The position numbers were made by a program, and so were the translations under genes. This document shows positions 16,641-25,962 of a DNA stretch of 64,000 nt, piece by piece. Numbering within the stretch: the first letter of the stretch is position 1; every line of letters starts with the position of its first letter. The DNA lies in the NCBI GenBank assembly GCA_963797475.1, contig CAWCPR010000001.1, positions 744,001 to 808,000 on the forward strand. The letters are read 5' to 3'. Below the pieces are notes generated by a model, which was given only the letters and a program-made list of their open reading frames with translations, was not told where the DNA came from and ran no database searches. Origin of the DNA: CAWCPR01 sp963797475. Its GTDB lineage: Bacteria > Chloroflexota > Anaerolineae > Anaerolineales > UBA4823.

Positions 16641-18109
16641 ACGCCATGCGCCCGAAGATCGAGCTGCTCACGCCAGACCTGATCGGCCGCATCCTGGACG
16701 AGGCCTTCCAGCTAATGATGCAGCCGGGCATCAAAGTCCAGTCGGTCGAAGCCCATGAGCTTCTCCTCGCGGCTGGCGCCCAGCCCGGGTGGAGGAGCAG
16801 GTCGTCCACATTCCGGAGCGCCTGGTGCGCCTGGCCCTGGACAGCGTACCCGCCGAATTCTACCTTTACAACCGCCAGGGCGAGCCGGCCGTGCACTACG
16901 GCGGCGATGCGGTCCATTTTGACCCCGGCTCCTCAAGCGTTCACATCCTCGATCCGGACAGCCTGGAGCAGCGCCCCTCTCAGACTCCAGACCTGGTGCG
17001 CGTGGTGAAAGTCGCCGAGATGCTCTCGGCCTATGACGCACAATCGACCGCAATTGTGTGCAACGAGGTGCCGAAAGAGATCGGGGACCTGTACCGGCTT
17101 TACCTGGTGCTGCTTTTCTCGACAAAGCCGGTCGTGACGGGCGCTTTTTCCACCCAGACCACCCAGGCGATGTTCGATATGCTGGCCATTTACAGCGGCG
17201 GTCAGGGACGGGCTGGCGGCAAGGCCCAGGGCGGTATTCGATGTCTGCCCAACGCCCCCGCTCATCTGGAGCCACTTCGGCGCCCAAAACTTGATCGATC
17301 TGGCGCGCGCCCGAGTTCCCGCTCAAATCGTATCCATGCCCCTGGCTGGCGCAGCGGCGCCTGTGACCCTGCTGGGCTCGGTCGTGCAGCACACGGCCGA
17401 ATGCTTGAGCGGCGTGACCATTCACCAGCTCGCCCAACCTGGCGCCCCAATCGTTTGGGGGGGCGCCCCGGCCATCATGGACATGCGCCAGGGCACAACC
17501 CCCATGGGAGCCATCGAGACCGCCATGCTGGACGCCTCCTATTCGCAGGTGGGTAAATCATTAGGCTTCCCAACGCATACTTACCTGGGAGCCAGCGATG
17601 CAAAAATCGTTGACGCCCAGGCCGGCCTTGAGTTCGGCATCAGCACCCTGATCGGAGCGCTGGCAGGCATTAATATGATCTCGGGAGCGGGGATGCTGGA
17701 TTTCCTGGCCTGTTTCAGCCCGGAAAAGCTGGTGCTCGACGCAGAAGCCATCCATATGACGAAGCGCCTGTTGTCCGGGATGCAGGTCCACACGGAGACC
17801 CTGGCGACCGGCCTGTTCGAAGGCATTCATTTCAAGGCGGACTTCCTGAAGCAAAAAGCCACCCGCCAGTTATTTGCCAAAGAGCAGTACCTGCCGTCCA
17901 GCGTCATCGACCGCGGTTCCATCCGCTCCTGGCAGGCGTCCGGCAGCCTGGACGCTTTCCAAAGGGCAAAAATTCGCACGGCTGAGCTGCTGCACGATTA
18001 CCGGCGTCCCGCCGCCCCGCCCGAAATCGAGGCCGAATTAGAGGCAATGGTGGCCAGGCTGGCGCGCCAGTCTGGGATGGAACGCCTTCCCGAGCTGACT
18101 CTGGGGTGA
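16637..18109 (+). pseudogene. MttB family protein 2, interrupted by two frameshifts
   Basis: The gene starts with ATGA overlap at 16637 and encodes a second MttB paralogue, but the frame changes twice. Frame 2 reads 'PKIELLTPDLIGRILDEAFQ' to about 16778, where one base seems missing at a GGG run. Frame 1 continues 'VEEQVVHIPERLVRLAL' to about 17210. Frame 2 then resumes with 'AVFDVCPTPPLIWSHFGAQNLI' to the stop at 18109. Each segment is well conserved with normal composition and the total length (~490 residues) is right, so sequencing error is as plausible as recent inactivation. If intact, it would be a substrate-specific methyltransferase partnering with the corrinoid protein. Confidence 0.82.
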
Positions 18110-18113
18110 ACCG

Positions 18114-19594
18114 ATGCTCCATCTAACTGCTCTGACTGAAGAAGAGGTGCAGGCCATCCACCAGGCCACTTTGCGCATCCTGGGCGAGGTGGGTATTTTG
18201 CTGCAGAACTCCGAGGCGCGCCGGCTGGTTCTGGAGGCCGGAGGCTCCGAACAAAATGGGCGGGTAGTCTTGCCAGCCGGCCTGGTCGAATGGGCTCTAT
18301 CGCAGTGCCCGCCGCAGGTGAAAACCCGCGGCCGTGAAGGAAAAACGATGGTCCTGGGAGACGGCGGTCTGCACTGGCACAACCTGGGCGGCGCTCGCGA
18401 TGTGTACGACCCCCAGACCGCTCAGTGCAGGAAAGCCACGATCCAGGATGTGCGCGACAGCGCCCGTTTATTGGACGCCCTGCCGGCTGCGACCAGCATC
18501 ACCCCATTTTTCACCCCCCAGGATGTGCCCGGCGAAGTGATGTCGCTTGGCCATGTACCGACACACCCTGCCGATGACGACCAAGCCCGTCCAGGGTCCC
18601 GGCGTCAACAGCGCGGCCGAGGTGCGCTTCGCAGCCCGCATGGCCAGCGTGATCGGGGAACCCGGCGAAGTGCTCACGCTGGGGATCTCACCGGTCAGCC
18701 CACTGCTCTTTCCGGATGGCATGGCCGCTGCCGTGATGGAGACAGCCGCAGCCGGGATACCACTCACATCGCTGCCCTGCCCCACTGCCGGAGCCACTGC
18801 GCCCCTTTCCTTGGCAGGCTCGCTAGCCCAGCAAAACGCTGAAGTACTGGCGACCATTGTAATCGCCCAATCGGTCCGGCCTGGCCTTCCGATTGTATAC
18901 TGCGGCCGTCTGGCGATGATGGAGCCGCGCACCGGCGGCTCGGTTTGGGGCGGCGTCGAGCTGGGTCTGGCTTCAGCCGCCACCGTTCAAATCGCCCATC
19001 GCTACCGGCTGCCAGTCAATGTCTACGGCCTGTCCACCAACGCCCACAGCTTCAATATCCAAAATGGCTACGAACGAGCGCTCAACGCCGTCCTGCCGGC
19101 CCTGGCAGGCGCCGACGAGCTTTCCGGCATTGGCGAAATGCAGGCCGGCGTCGCCGGTTCGCTTGCTCAAATGGTCATCGACAACGAGTTGGCTGCCGGA
19201 GTCAACCGCCTGCGACGCGGGTTTAAAGTGGATGCCGACTCCCTTGCGGTTGAAGTGATCGCCGAAGCCTTGCAGGAAATGGGCAACTTTTTGAGTCACG
19301 AGCACACCGTGCGTTACCTGCGCGGCGGTGAAATCTTGCTGACCCGCCTGGCAGAACGCGCTCCCGTGGGAAGAATGGGTGAAAAAGGGCCGCCCCGAAA
19401 TCGCTGAGAAAGCCGATGCGGAAGCCGCCCGCTTGCTGCAAAGCCATGAGCCTGCCCCGTTGGAAGCTGGGCAAGAGCGCGAGCTGGAAGCCATCCTGCA
19501 GGCTGCGGCCAGAGAGCTGGCAGATTCTCGATTCGCCCGCCCAAGTTTTGAATTAGCAGGTGGATGGAAAGTGCGAGTTGATCCAGGCCCGTGA
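18114..19594 (+). pseudogene. MttB family protein 3, interrupted by two frameshifts
   Basis: A third MttB paralogue, beginning 'MLHLTALTEEEVQAIHQATLRILGEVGI'. An extra base at about 18549 (CTTGGCC) moves the frame to 'AMYRHTLPMTTKPVQGPG', which runs to about 19365. There an extra G (CCCGTGGG) moves it again to 'WEEWVKKGRPEIAEKADAEAARLL', the normal family C-terminus, stopping at 19594. Joined, the protein is ~492 residues and complete. Both shifts are single bases at G/C-rich runs. The four-base gap from the previous stop indicates one operon. Confidence 0.82.
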
Positions 19595-19769
19595 TGCGCT
19601 GGCAGCCATAGGAAAACCCTGCGACCTGGTTTTGTTTGGCGACGAAGGCCATCATTTCCTGCGCACGGAGAATGAGGTCGCCGCCCAGACCAGGAGAATC
19701 GACTTTCTCAGGCGCGCCTTGGAAAGGACTGGCGGAGCGGAGTCTGGACTGTTGGGAGAAAACATATGA
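19573..19769 (+). pseudogene. C-terminal remnant of a prolyl-oligopeptidase (S9) family gene
   Basis: About 65 codons reading 'ARDALAAIGKPCDLVLFGDEGHHF' then 'RTENEVAAQTRRIDFLRRALE'. This matches the last segment of S9 alpha/beta-hydrolase peptidases, where the catalytic His is in the 'DEGH' loop. No S9 nucleophile-Ser or Asp region is present upstream; instead the frame runs into the end of mttB3. Its stop overlaps the ATG of the M20 gene (ATGA), so the original gene probably was translationally coupled to M20 before most of it was lost, or before an assembly deletion. Recognition is from the single motif and flanking pattern. Confidence 0.6.
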
Positions 19770-20929
19770 TGCTACAAGATGCAAACCAGATCGCCAGCCA
19801 GCTCACCGACTGGCGGAGAGAATTCCACCGCCACCCGGAGCTTGGATTTCACGAATTGCGTACCTCTGCGTACGTGGCGGAAGTCTTGGAATCGCTCGGC
19901 TATCGAGTTCGCCGGGGCGTTGGCCGGACTGGCGTGGTCGCAGAGATCGGGGAAGGCAGCCCGATCGTCGCCATCCGGGCGGATATGGACGCCCTGCCCA
20001 TCCTGGAAGCCAACCCCGTTCCGTATGCTTCTCAAATCCCAGGCGTGATGCACGCCTGCGGGCACGACGCCCATACCGCCATCGCCCTGGGCGTGGCGCG
20101 CCTCCTGGCGGGTGAGCGCTTCGCCGGCAGGGTGCGCTTCCTTTTCCAGCCGGCCGAAGAAGTCAGCGACGAACAGGGCGTCAGCGGCGCGCCGCGCATG
20201 ATTGCCGATGGCGCTATCGACCAGGTCCAGGCTGTATTGGCGCTGCACGTGGACGCTTCCCTGCCCGTAGGGGACATCGCCGTTGGCGACGGGCCTTCCT
20301 CCGCCGGGGTGGATACTTTCTATGCGACGATCATCGGGCTCGGCGGTCACGGCGCCGCGCCGCACAAGGTCGTCGATCCAATTTACATCGCCGGGCACGT
20401 CATCCTCGGGCTGCATGGAATTGTGTCCAGGCGCTTGCAGCCTTTTGCCCCGGCAGTCGTGAGCATCGGGTCGATCCATGCCGGCCAGGCGACCAACGTG
20501 ATTCCGGAAGAAGTTACATTGAGCGGTACGATCCGCTACATGGACGGCCAGGTACAGGATAAACTCCACACCGAGATCGAGCGCGCAATGGGGATCGCCC
20601 GCGCCTTAGGCGCCCAGTACGAGCTGAAATTCGAGATCGGCTACCCGCCCATGTACAACCACCCCGAGATTGTCGCCCTGATCAAAGAGACAGCCAGCCA
20701 GGTGTTAGGCCCGGAACAGGTGAAACCCCCAAAGACGGAAATGGGCGCCGAAGATTTTGGATTCTTCAGCAAAGTCGCTCCCGGGGCGATGTTTTCGCTT
20801 GGCTGCCGCATCGAAAATGACGAGCGCAAACACCACAGCCCGCATTTCGACATCGACGAGCGCTGCCTGCCGATCGGGGCTGCTATTCTGGCCCAGGCGG
20901 CGATTAATTATTTGGAGAGTGTTCAGTAA
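19766..20929 (+). CDS. M20 family metallopeptidase / amidohydrolase
   Basis: 387 residues, typical of hippurate hydrolase, IAA-amino acid hydrolase and N-acetyl-diaminopimelate deacetylase relatives. Metal-site motifs are complete: 'RADMDALP', 'HACGHDAH' (Cys98, His100, His103), 'QPAEE', and 'GLGGHGAAPH' in the dimerisation domain, with C-terminal 'HHSPHFDID'. It cleaves N-acyl or N-carbamoyl amino acids. Placed last in the rightward operon, it may release an amino acid after demethylation of its N-modified form (inference). ATG 19766 or 19769; GGGAGAAAACAT precedes. Confidence 0.92.
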   Translation: MMLQDANQIASQLTDWRREFHRHPELGFHELRTSAYVAEVLESLGYRVRRGVGRTGVVAEIGEGSPIVAIRADMDALPILEANPVPYASQIPGVMHACGHDAHTAIALGVARLLAGERFAGRVRFLFQPAEEVSDEQGVSGAPRMIADGAIDQVQAVLALHVDASLPVGDIAVGDGPSSAGVDTFYATIIGLGGHGAAPHKVVDPIYIAGHVILGLHGIVSRRLQPFAPAVVSIGSIHAGQATNVIPEEVTLSGTIRYMDGQVQDKLHTEIERAMGIARALGAQYELKFEIGYPPMYNHPEIVALIKETASQVLGPEQVKPPKTEMGAEDFGFFSKVAPGAMFSLGCRIENDERKHHSPHFDIDERCLPIGAAILAQAAINYLESVQ

Positions 20930-20962
20930 CTGCTTGAATTCCGCAGGCGCCCTCGCCCCCGG

Positions 20963-20987
20963 CCCCTCTCCCATTCTGGGAGAGGGG
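20963..20987. terminator. Bidirectional stem-loop between convergent genes
   Basis: CCCCTCTCCCA and TGGGAGAGGGG form an 11-bp perfect stem with a three-base TTC loop. It sits in the 88-base gap between the converging M20 and flavoenzyme genes. A short A-run follows on the plus strand, which is a U-run for the minus-strand transcript only if read the other way, so termination strength is uncertain. Confidence 0.65.
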
Positions 20988-21017
20988 AGGAAAAAGCGAT
21001 CACTCCAGATGGAAGCT

Positions 21018-22190
21018 TCATCGCCAGATGTCGTCGTAAGCGTGTTCTCCACTTAAAAGATTGCCCTCCGCAAAGCGCTGGTAACGAAATGGCGTGATAT
21101 CTACCATGTGCGCTTGCCCATCCAGGATGGTTTCCGCCATGCAGCAGCCCACCGCCGGGGCGATCTTAAAACCGGTGCCGCTGAAACCGCAGTCCAGGAA
21201 AAAGCCCTGCAATTCGCTGGCCCCTAAAATGGCGCGCTGGTCCGGCGTGATGCCGTCATACCCGCCCTGGCTGCTGTGGAACGACCCTTTCTCCATCGCC
21301 GGCACCCGCCGGCAAATGCGCTCAACTGCGCGCTCCACATACCCAGGCAGGGGGCGCTCGATCGGGCTTCCCGGCAGATCGCTGATTGGGTTGCCGTCCT
21401 CCAGGCCGATCAAGGTTAAGCCGCCAGTCTCCGGGCGAAAATACATCGAAAGCGTATCGTCAATTACGGTTGGATGGGTCGCGCCAATCTCCGGCGGGCG
21501 GCGGACAAAAACAGTGTCGTGCCGCCAGGCTTTGATCGGGAGCTCCAAACCTACCAGCTTTCCTACCCAACCAGCCCAAGCCCCGGCTGCGTTGACCACG
21601 AGCGGTGCGTGAAATTCTCCCTGGCTGGATTTAACCCCTTGCACACGACCGCCGCGCGTCTCGATCTCGGTCACCAAACATTCTTGAACCAACCGCGCCC
21701 CACGCTGGCGGGCGGCCTGCATGAACGCCGCGGCGGTGCTGTTGGGATCCGCGTAGCCCGACTCCGGCTCGTAAGCGGCCAGGTTGAAATCCGCGGTTTC
21801 CAACGCCGGCGCCAGCCGCTGGACGTCCTCGGCGCGGACCAACAGCGATGGGATGCCAATGCGCTGGTGCATAGCGACATTGGCCTGCAGTGCAGGCTCG
21901 AATTCAGGCCGCACAATCTGGAGGAAGCCCGTGCGGGTGAAACCGCAGTTGCCTCCCACTCGCTGTGACCAATCCCGAAAGTACTGAAAGGATGCCCAGG
22001 CCAGCCGGGATTCGGGTTCCAGGTCGTAATGCATGCGCACCAACCCGCTGGAATGGCCGGTGGCTTCGGCTGCCAGGAAGCGCCGCTCCAAAACAACTGG
22101 CTTGAGGCCGCGCTCCGCAAGATGAAAGGCCAGGCTGGCCCCATGTACGCCGCCCCCAATGATCAGGATATCTGCCGTTTCTGCCATCAT
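21018..22190 (-). CDS. FAD-dependent oxidoreductase, DAO / sarcosine oxidase beta-like
   Basis: 390 residues. The N-terminal dinucleotide fold is 'ADILIIGGGVHGASLAFHLAERG', followed by 'SSGLVRMHYDLEPES' and, mid-protein, 'GVKSSQGEFHAPLVVNAAGAWAG', the DAO-family flavin region. C-terminal 'DCGFSGTGFKIAPAVGCCMAETILDG' is typical of sarcosine oxidase and dimethylglycine dehydrogenase-like enzymes. These oxidise N-methyl or secondary amines, giving formaldehyde and the demethylated product, which agrees with the neighbouring methyl-transfer genes. Start chosen at 22190, after AAGGAGTGTGCTG. It converges on the operon rather than belonging to it. Confidence 0.9.
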   Translation of the reverse strand: MMAETADILIIGGGVHGASLAFHLAERGLKPVVLERRFLAAEATGHSSGLVRMHYDLEPESRLAWASFQYFRDWSQRVGGNCGFTRTGFLQIVRPEFEPALQANVAMHQRIGIPSLLVRAEDVQRLAPALETADFNLAAYEPESGYADPNSTAAAFMQAARQRGARLVQECLVTEIETRGGRVQGVKSSQGEFHAPLVVNAAGAWAGWVGKLVGLELPIKAWRHDTVFVRRPPEIGATHPTVIDDTLSMYFRPETGGLTLIGLEDGNPISDLPGSPIERPLPGYVERAVERICRRVPAMEKGSFHSSQGGYDGITPDQRAILGASELQGFFLDCGFSGTGFKIAPAVGCCMAETILDGQAHMVDITPFRYQRFAEGNLLSGEHAYDDIWR

Positions 22191-22303
22191 CAGCACACTC
22201 CTTCCGCAAGGATTATCAAGCGATCTCACTGCAACCGACTGTGATTATAATTGCCTGGGGATGGAAATACAATTCAACCAAAAGCGGCGGAGGAATCATA
22301 ATC

Positions 22304-23509
22304 GTGCTGGGCCTCAAAGAAGAATTTTTGCTCGATCCTGACGTTATTTTTCTCAACCATGGCTCGTTCGGGGCCTGTCCCCGCTCCGTGTTCGAAGTTT
22401 ACCAGGGCTGGCAGCGCGAGCTGGAACGCCAGCCCGTTGAATTCCTGGGGCGGCGAGTCGCCTCCCTCATGCAAGCTGCCCGCGCCAGCCTGGCTGCCTT
22501 TTTGGGGGCCGAGGCGGATGAGGTTGTCTGTTTTACCAATCCAACGACTGCCATCAACATGGTCGCACGCTCGCTGGCGAATTTCAACCGTTCGCCGCTC
22601 GCTCCCGGCGACGAAATCCTGGCCAGCGATCACGAATATGGTGCAATGGACCGCACCTGGAATTTCATTTGCAGGCATTCAGGCTTGCGTTACGTTCACC
22701 AGGCCATCCCGCTGCCGGTCACTACCCCCCAGGATTTTGTCGAAACCTTCTGGCAGGGTGTCAACGAACGCACCCGGGGGATCTTCCTCAGCCATATCAC
22801 CAGCCCAACCGCGCTGATCTTCCCGGTGCAGGAGATCTGCCGCCGCGCTCGCCAGGCCGGCATCCTGACCATCATCGACGGCGCCCACGCGCCAGGCCAG
22901 ATCCCGCTGAATCTGGCGGAGCTTGGCGCAGATATTTATACTGGCGCCTGCCATAAATGGCTGATGGCCCCTAAGGGGGCGGCTTTTTTGTACGCTCGCC
23001 GGGAAGTGCAGAGTTGGCTGGACCCGCTCGTCGTAAGCTGGGGTTATGATAGCAACAAGCCGAGCCAGTCGCAGTTTATCGACTACCATGAATGGCAAGG
23101 CACCCGCGACCTGTCCGCATTCCTCACAGTGCCGGCCGCGATCGCTTTCCAGGAAGGACACCATTGGGAGCAGGTACGTAGCGCCTGCCAACGCCTGGCC
23201 AGCGCCACCCGCCGGCGGATCGAGGCGCTGACCGGTTTGCCAGCCATTTGTCCGGACTCGCCTGCCTGGTTCCGCCAGATGTTCACCGTCCGCCTCCCGG
23301 ATCAAACCGACCTGGAGGCGTTAAAAGCGACTTTATTCTCCCGTTACCGCATTGAAGTGCCCGAGATTTGCTGGAATGGACAGAATTTTCTGCGGGTTTC
23401 GTTTCAAGGCTATAACAGTCCGGAAGATGCAGACGCCCTGGTCGCAGCTCTCGCGGAACTCCTGCCGGGACTGCCAAGTCGGATGCACGAAACGGTACAG
23501 AAAGAATAA
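22304..23509 (+). CDS. Class V aminotransferase, isopenicillin-N epimerase-like
   Basis: 401 residues from a GTG start with GGAGG upstream; a longer frame upstream is not supported. PLP-enzyme landmarks: 'FLNHGSFGACP' at the N-terminus, 'IDGAHAPGQIPLNLAELGADIYTGACHKWL' containing Asp for the pyridine nitrogen and the Schiff-base Lys, then 'APKGAAFLY'. Relatives include isopenicillin N epimerase and hercynylcysteine lyase (EgtE). The substrate cannot be told. A TATAAT box lies at 22246-22251. The gene diverges from the DAO flavoenzyme gene, sharing a 113-base spacer. Confidence 0.9.
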   Translation: MLGLKEEFLLDPDVIFLNHGSFGACPRSVFEVYQGWQRELERQPVEFLGRRVASLMQAARASLAAFLGAEADEVVCFTNPTTAINMVARSLANFNRSPLAPGDEILASDHEYGAMDRTWNFICRHSGLRYVHQAIPLPVTTPQDFVETFWQGVNERTRGIFLSHITSPTALIFPVQEICRRARQAGILTIIDGAHAPGQIPLNLAELGADIYTGACHKWLMAPKGAAFLYARREVQSWLDPLVVSWGYDSNKPSQSQFIDYHEWQGTRDLSAFLTVPAAIAFQEGHHWEQVRSACQRLASATRRRIEALTGLPAICPDSPAWFRQMFTVRLPDQTDLEALKATLFSRYRIEVPEICWNGQNFLRVSFQGYNSPEDADALVAALAELLPGLPSRMHETVQKE

Positions 23510-23622
23510 CTGAGGAATGGTAATGGCTATTATTGATAATGAGAGGTTATAGCGCCAGTTTGGTGCAGCAATCGATAGGTTTGGCGAAGCGCTGCGCGAC
23601 TGCCCGGATGAACTTTTTAAGG

Positions 23623-24900
23623 TCAGGCAAAAATAAATGAACGGCTGGCAGCCGACAGTACTTCCCCCAGGTCATCCCCTTTAACCACCCGGCAAACCGG
23701 CACGCCCAGGGCTTCCAGGGAGGCCGCCAGTTGTTCGTTGCCGAAATAACCACCAAATGAGGCGCCGTTCATCATAACTGCCACCGGCCGCAGGCCGCGG
23801 CGCACGAGGATATCCGTCGACTGGATCACGCCATCGGAAGCGCTTGACGTGACCAGAATCACCGTGCTGCCGCGCGGCAGGTAGCGGGCCTGGGCTTCGA
23901 TCAAATTGGGCAAAGGAAGACTGCCTTCCGCCCGCAGCAAGGCCAGGGACTCGAGGATTTTGTTCAATTGCCGCGCCCCCCGGTCGGAGGGTAACACTCG
24001 CAGAGACTGCCCGGCGCTGACCAAACCCACCGCCCGGCTGCGCGCCAGGTAATAACGGGCTAACGAAGCGCCGATGCTGACCGCATACTCCACCGTCGAA
24101 GGGGGCAGCTCGAGCTTCACCGTCCGGTGCCGCCAGATATCCCGCGGGTCGTATTCAGGAACAACATGGGATTGGGTGACGTGCACCGAGCGGGCGGCGT
24201 CGATAAAGATCCACACCTCCGCCAGGGGATCGAGCTCGAATTCTTTGACGATCAGGCGGTTCCGCCGCGCGGTGCTCACCCAGTGGATGCGGTTGAGCGC
24301 GTCGCCTGGGGCGTATTCCCGAACGCCGGCTGCGTTCGAAGTGATCTGGGCGGTCCGCCGGCGCAAAGCTTCTCCGCCCGGGAGCAGCCCTGGCGGGTTG
24401 GGGAAGCTGCGCACTTCGTACATCATGGGATATACCAGCAGCGTGTCCGGAGTCGAAAAAGTCTTGCTCACCGAGAACAGGCCGAAAAGGTCGCCTGAGA
24501 TCAGGATCGTCGGGCCTAATGGGAAAACGCCGCGCTCCGCCAGCCTGGTGCGCGCCAGGTAAGTGCGCACCTCGTGCGGGCCAACCAGGGTCAGGACATG
24601 AGAGCCGCGCGCGCCTGGAAGAGGCGCTTCATCCCGTACTTCGATCCACAAGCGCGGCAGACGTCCGTTGTTGCGAATTTCAAAGCGCTCTTCAAAGATC
24701 TGCCCAACCTGGGAGCGCATGGTTCGGGCAGTGCGCTTAACTTCAATGCCGCGCAGCGCCCAGACGGACATGACCCAACTGCCCGCCAGAAGCAGCCCCC
24801 ACAGGTAGCTCAACCGGTAATACAGCGGCTGACCGGTCATCGCGCCAGCCAGAAGGCTCAGTGCCAGCAGCAGCAGGACCACGCGCTGGGCGGAAATCAT
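23623..24900 (-). CDS. DUF58 domain-containing protein (second copy)
   Basis: 425 residues. Two N-terminal helices (residues 5-50) precede a beta-rich domain and the DUF58 motif 'GVREYAPGDALNRIHWVSTARRNRLIVKEFE', followed by 'VWIFIDAARSVHV', which keeps acidic positions of the vWA-like metal site. It overlaps the end of the MoxR gene by four bases. It is similar in architecture but clearly divergent from the copy at 7.1-8.3 kb, so this is an old paralogue rather than a recent duplication. No DUF4129 partner lies next to it. Confidence 0.87.
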   Translation of the reverse strand: MISAQRVVLLLLALSLLAGAMTGQPLYYRLSYLWGLLLAGSWVMSVWALRGIEVKRTARTMRSQVGQIFEERFEIRNNGRLPRLWIEVRDEAPLPGARGSHVLTLVGPHEVRTYLARTRLAERGVFPLGPTILISGDLFGLFSVSKTFSTPDTLLVYPMMYEVRSFPNPPGLLPGGEALRRRTAQITSNAAGVREYAPGDALNRIHWVSTARRNRLIVKEFELDPLAEVWIFIDAARSVHVTQSHVVPEYDPRDIWRHRTVKLELPPSTVEYAVSIGASLARYYLARSRAVGLVSAGQSLRVLPSDRGARQLNKILESLALLRAEGSLPLPNLIEAQARYLPRGSTVILVTSSASDGVIQSTDILVRRGLRPVAVMMNGASFGGYFGNEQLAASLEALGVPVCRVVKGDDLGEVLSAASRSFIFA

Positions 24901-25886
24901 GCCTGGCCTTCTTCTACTTTCATGCGGACTGGCTCTTTGAGTGTGGGGTCGCCGCCCGGGACAGGCACTTCGTTTAAGATTTCTTCGACAATCTGCTGCG
25001 CGCTCAGGTCACGCAAGCGTGCACCCGGCCCGAGAATGACCCGGTGGGCCAGGGTTGGAACTGCCAGGGCTTTAATATCGTCCGGCAGGACATATTCCCG
25101 GTCGAACATGGCGGCCCGCGCCTGGCCTGTGCGGAATAAAGCCAGACTGCCGCGTGGGCTGGCGCCCAGGTAGACCTCACTATGCTGGCGGGTTTGGTTC
25201 GTCAGGTCGACGATATAGCGCTTCACAGCCGGCGAAACATAGATATCCTTTACCGATTCCTGCATCGCATTGAGCTCTTCTACCGTGACGATTTGTTCCA
25301 GTTTCTCGAAAGGATGGCGGTACTGCTGGCGTTCCAAAACCCGGATTTCGTCTTCTCGTAAAGGGTAGCCCAGGCGAATGCGCAGTAAAAACCGGTCCAC
25401 CTGCGCTTCCGGCAGGGGGAAAGTCCCTTCATATTCAATCGGGTTTTGCGTCGCCAGGACCATAAATGGACTCGGCAGGGTATGCGTGATTCCATCCACT
25501 GTCACCGTGCGTTCTTCCATAGCCTCCAGCAGAGCTGCCTGAGTCTTTGGGGTGGCCCGGTTGATTTCATCTGCCAGAACGATTTGGGCCATCACCGGCC
25601 CATTGCGAAACTCAAATTCTCGGCTCACCTGGTTGAAGATCGAAACGCCGGTGACATCGCTGGGCAGCATATCGGGGGTGAATTGGATGCGGCTGAAAGT
25701 ACAGCCTAAAGAGCGCGCCAGGCTGCGCGCCAGCATAGTTTTCCCAACGCCGGGCACGTCTTCGATCAGCAAGTGCCCCTGGCAAAGCAGGCTGATTACG
25801 GCCAATTCGACCGTCGAGCGTTTTCCTACGATCACCTTTTCGATATTTTCTATGACACGTTCGCCAAAATTCTGCACTTCAGACAT
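24897..25886 (-). CDS. MoxR family AAA+ ATPase (second copy)
   Basis: 329 residues. Walker A 'DVPGVGKT' (Lys49), Walker B 'IVLADEINRATP', sensor region 'VLATQNPIEYEGTFPLPEAQVDRF'. The start at 25886 is fixed by GGAGAT four bases upstream; a longer frame to 25958 lacks support. It heads the minus-strand pair with DUF58. Function as for the first MoxR: a chaperone-like ATPase for a vWA/DUF58 partner. Confidence 0.93.
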   Translation of the reverse strand: MSEVQNFGERVIENIEKVIVGKRSTVELAVISLLCQGHLLIEDVPGVGKTMLARSLARSLGCTFSRIQFTPDMLPSDVTGVSIFNQVSREFEFRNGPVMAQIVLADEINRATPKTQAALLEAMEERTVTVDGITHTLPSPFMVLATQNPIEYEGTFPLPEAQVDRFLLRIRLGYPLREDEIRVLERQQYRHPFEKLEQIVTVEELNAMQESVKDIYVSPAVKRYIVDLTNQTRQHSEVYLGASPRGSLALFRTGQARAAMFDREYVLPDDIKALAVPTLAHRVILGPGARLRDLSAQQIVEEILNEVPVPGGDPTLKEPVRMKVEEGQA

Positions 25887-25962
25887 AGGGATCTCCACAA
25901 GTATCAAGGGGATGGGACAAATTGTATTATTTTTTGCCTGGGGAATTAAAATCGGCAAAAAA

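Noticed and set aside
16637..19594. Frame breaks in mttB2 and mttB3 as possible in-frame pyrrolysine amber codons
   Set aside because: The breaks are changes of frame, not single TAG codons within a continuing frame, and mttB1 is uninterrupted.
20935..20990. Insertion-sequence end at the GC-rich stem between convergent genes
   Set aside because: A plain stem-loop between convergent genes, with no transposase or paired terminal repeat nearby.
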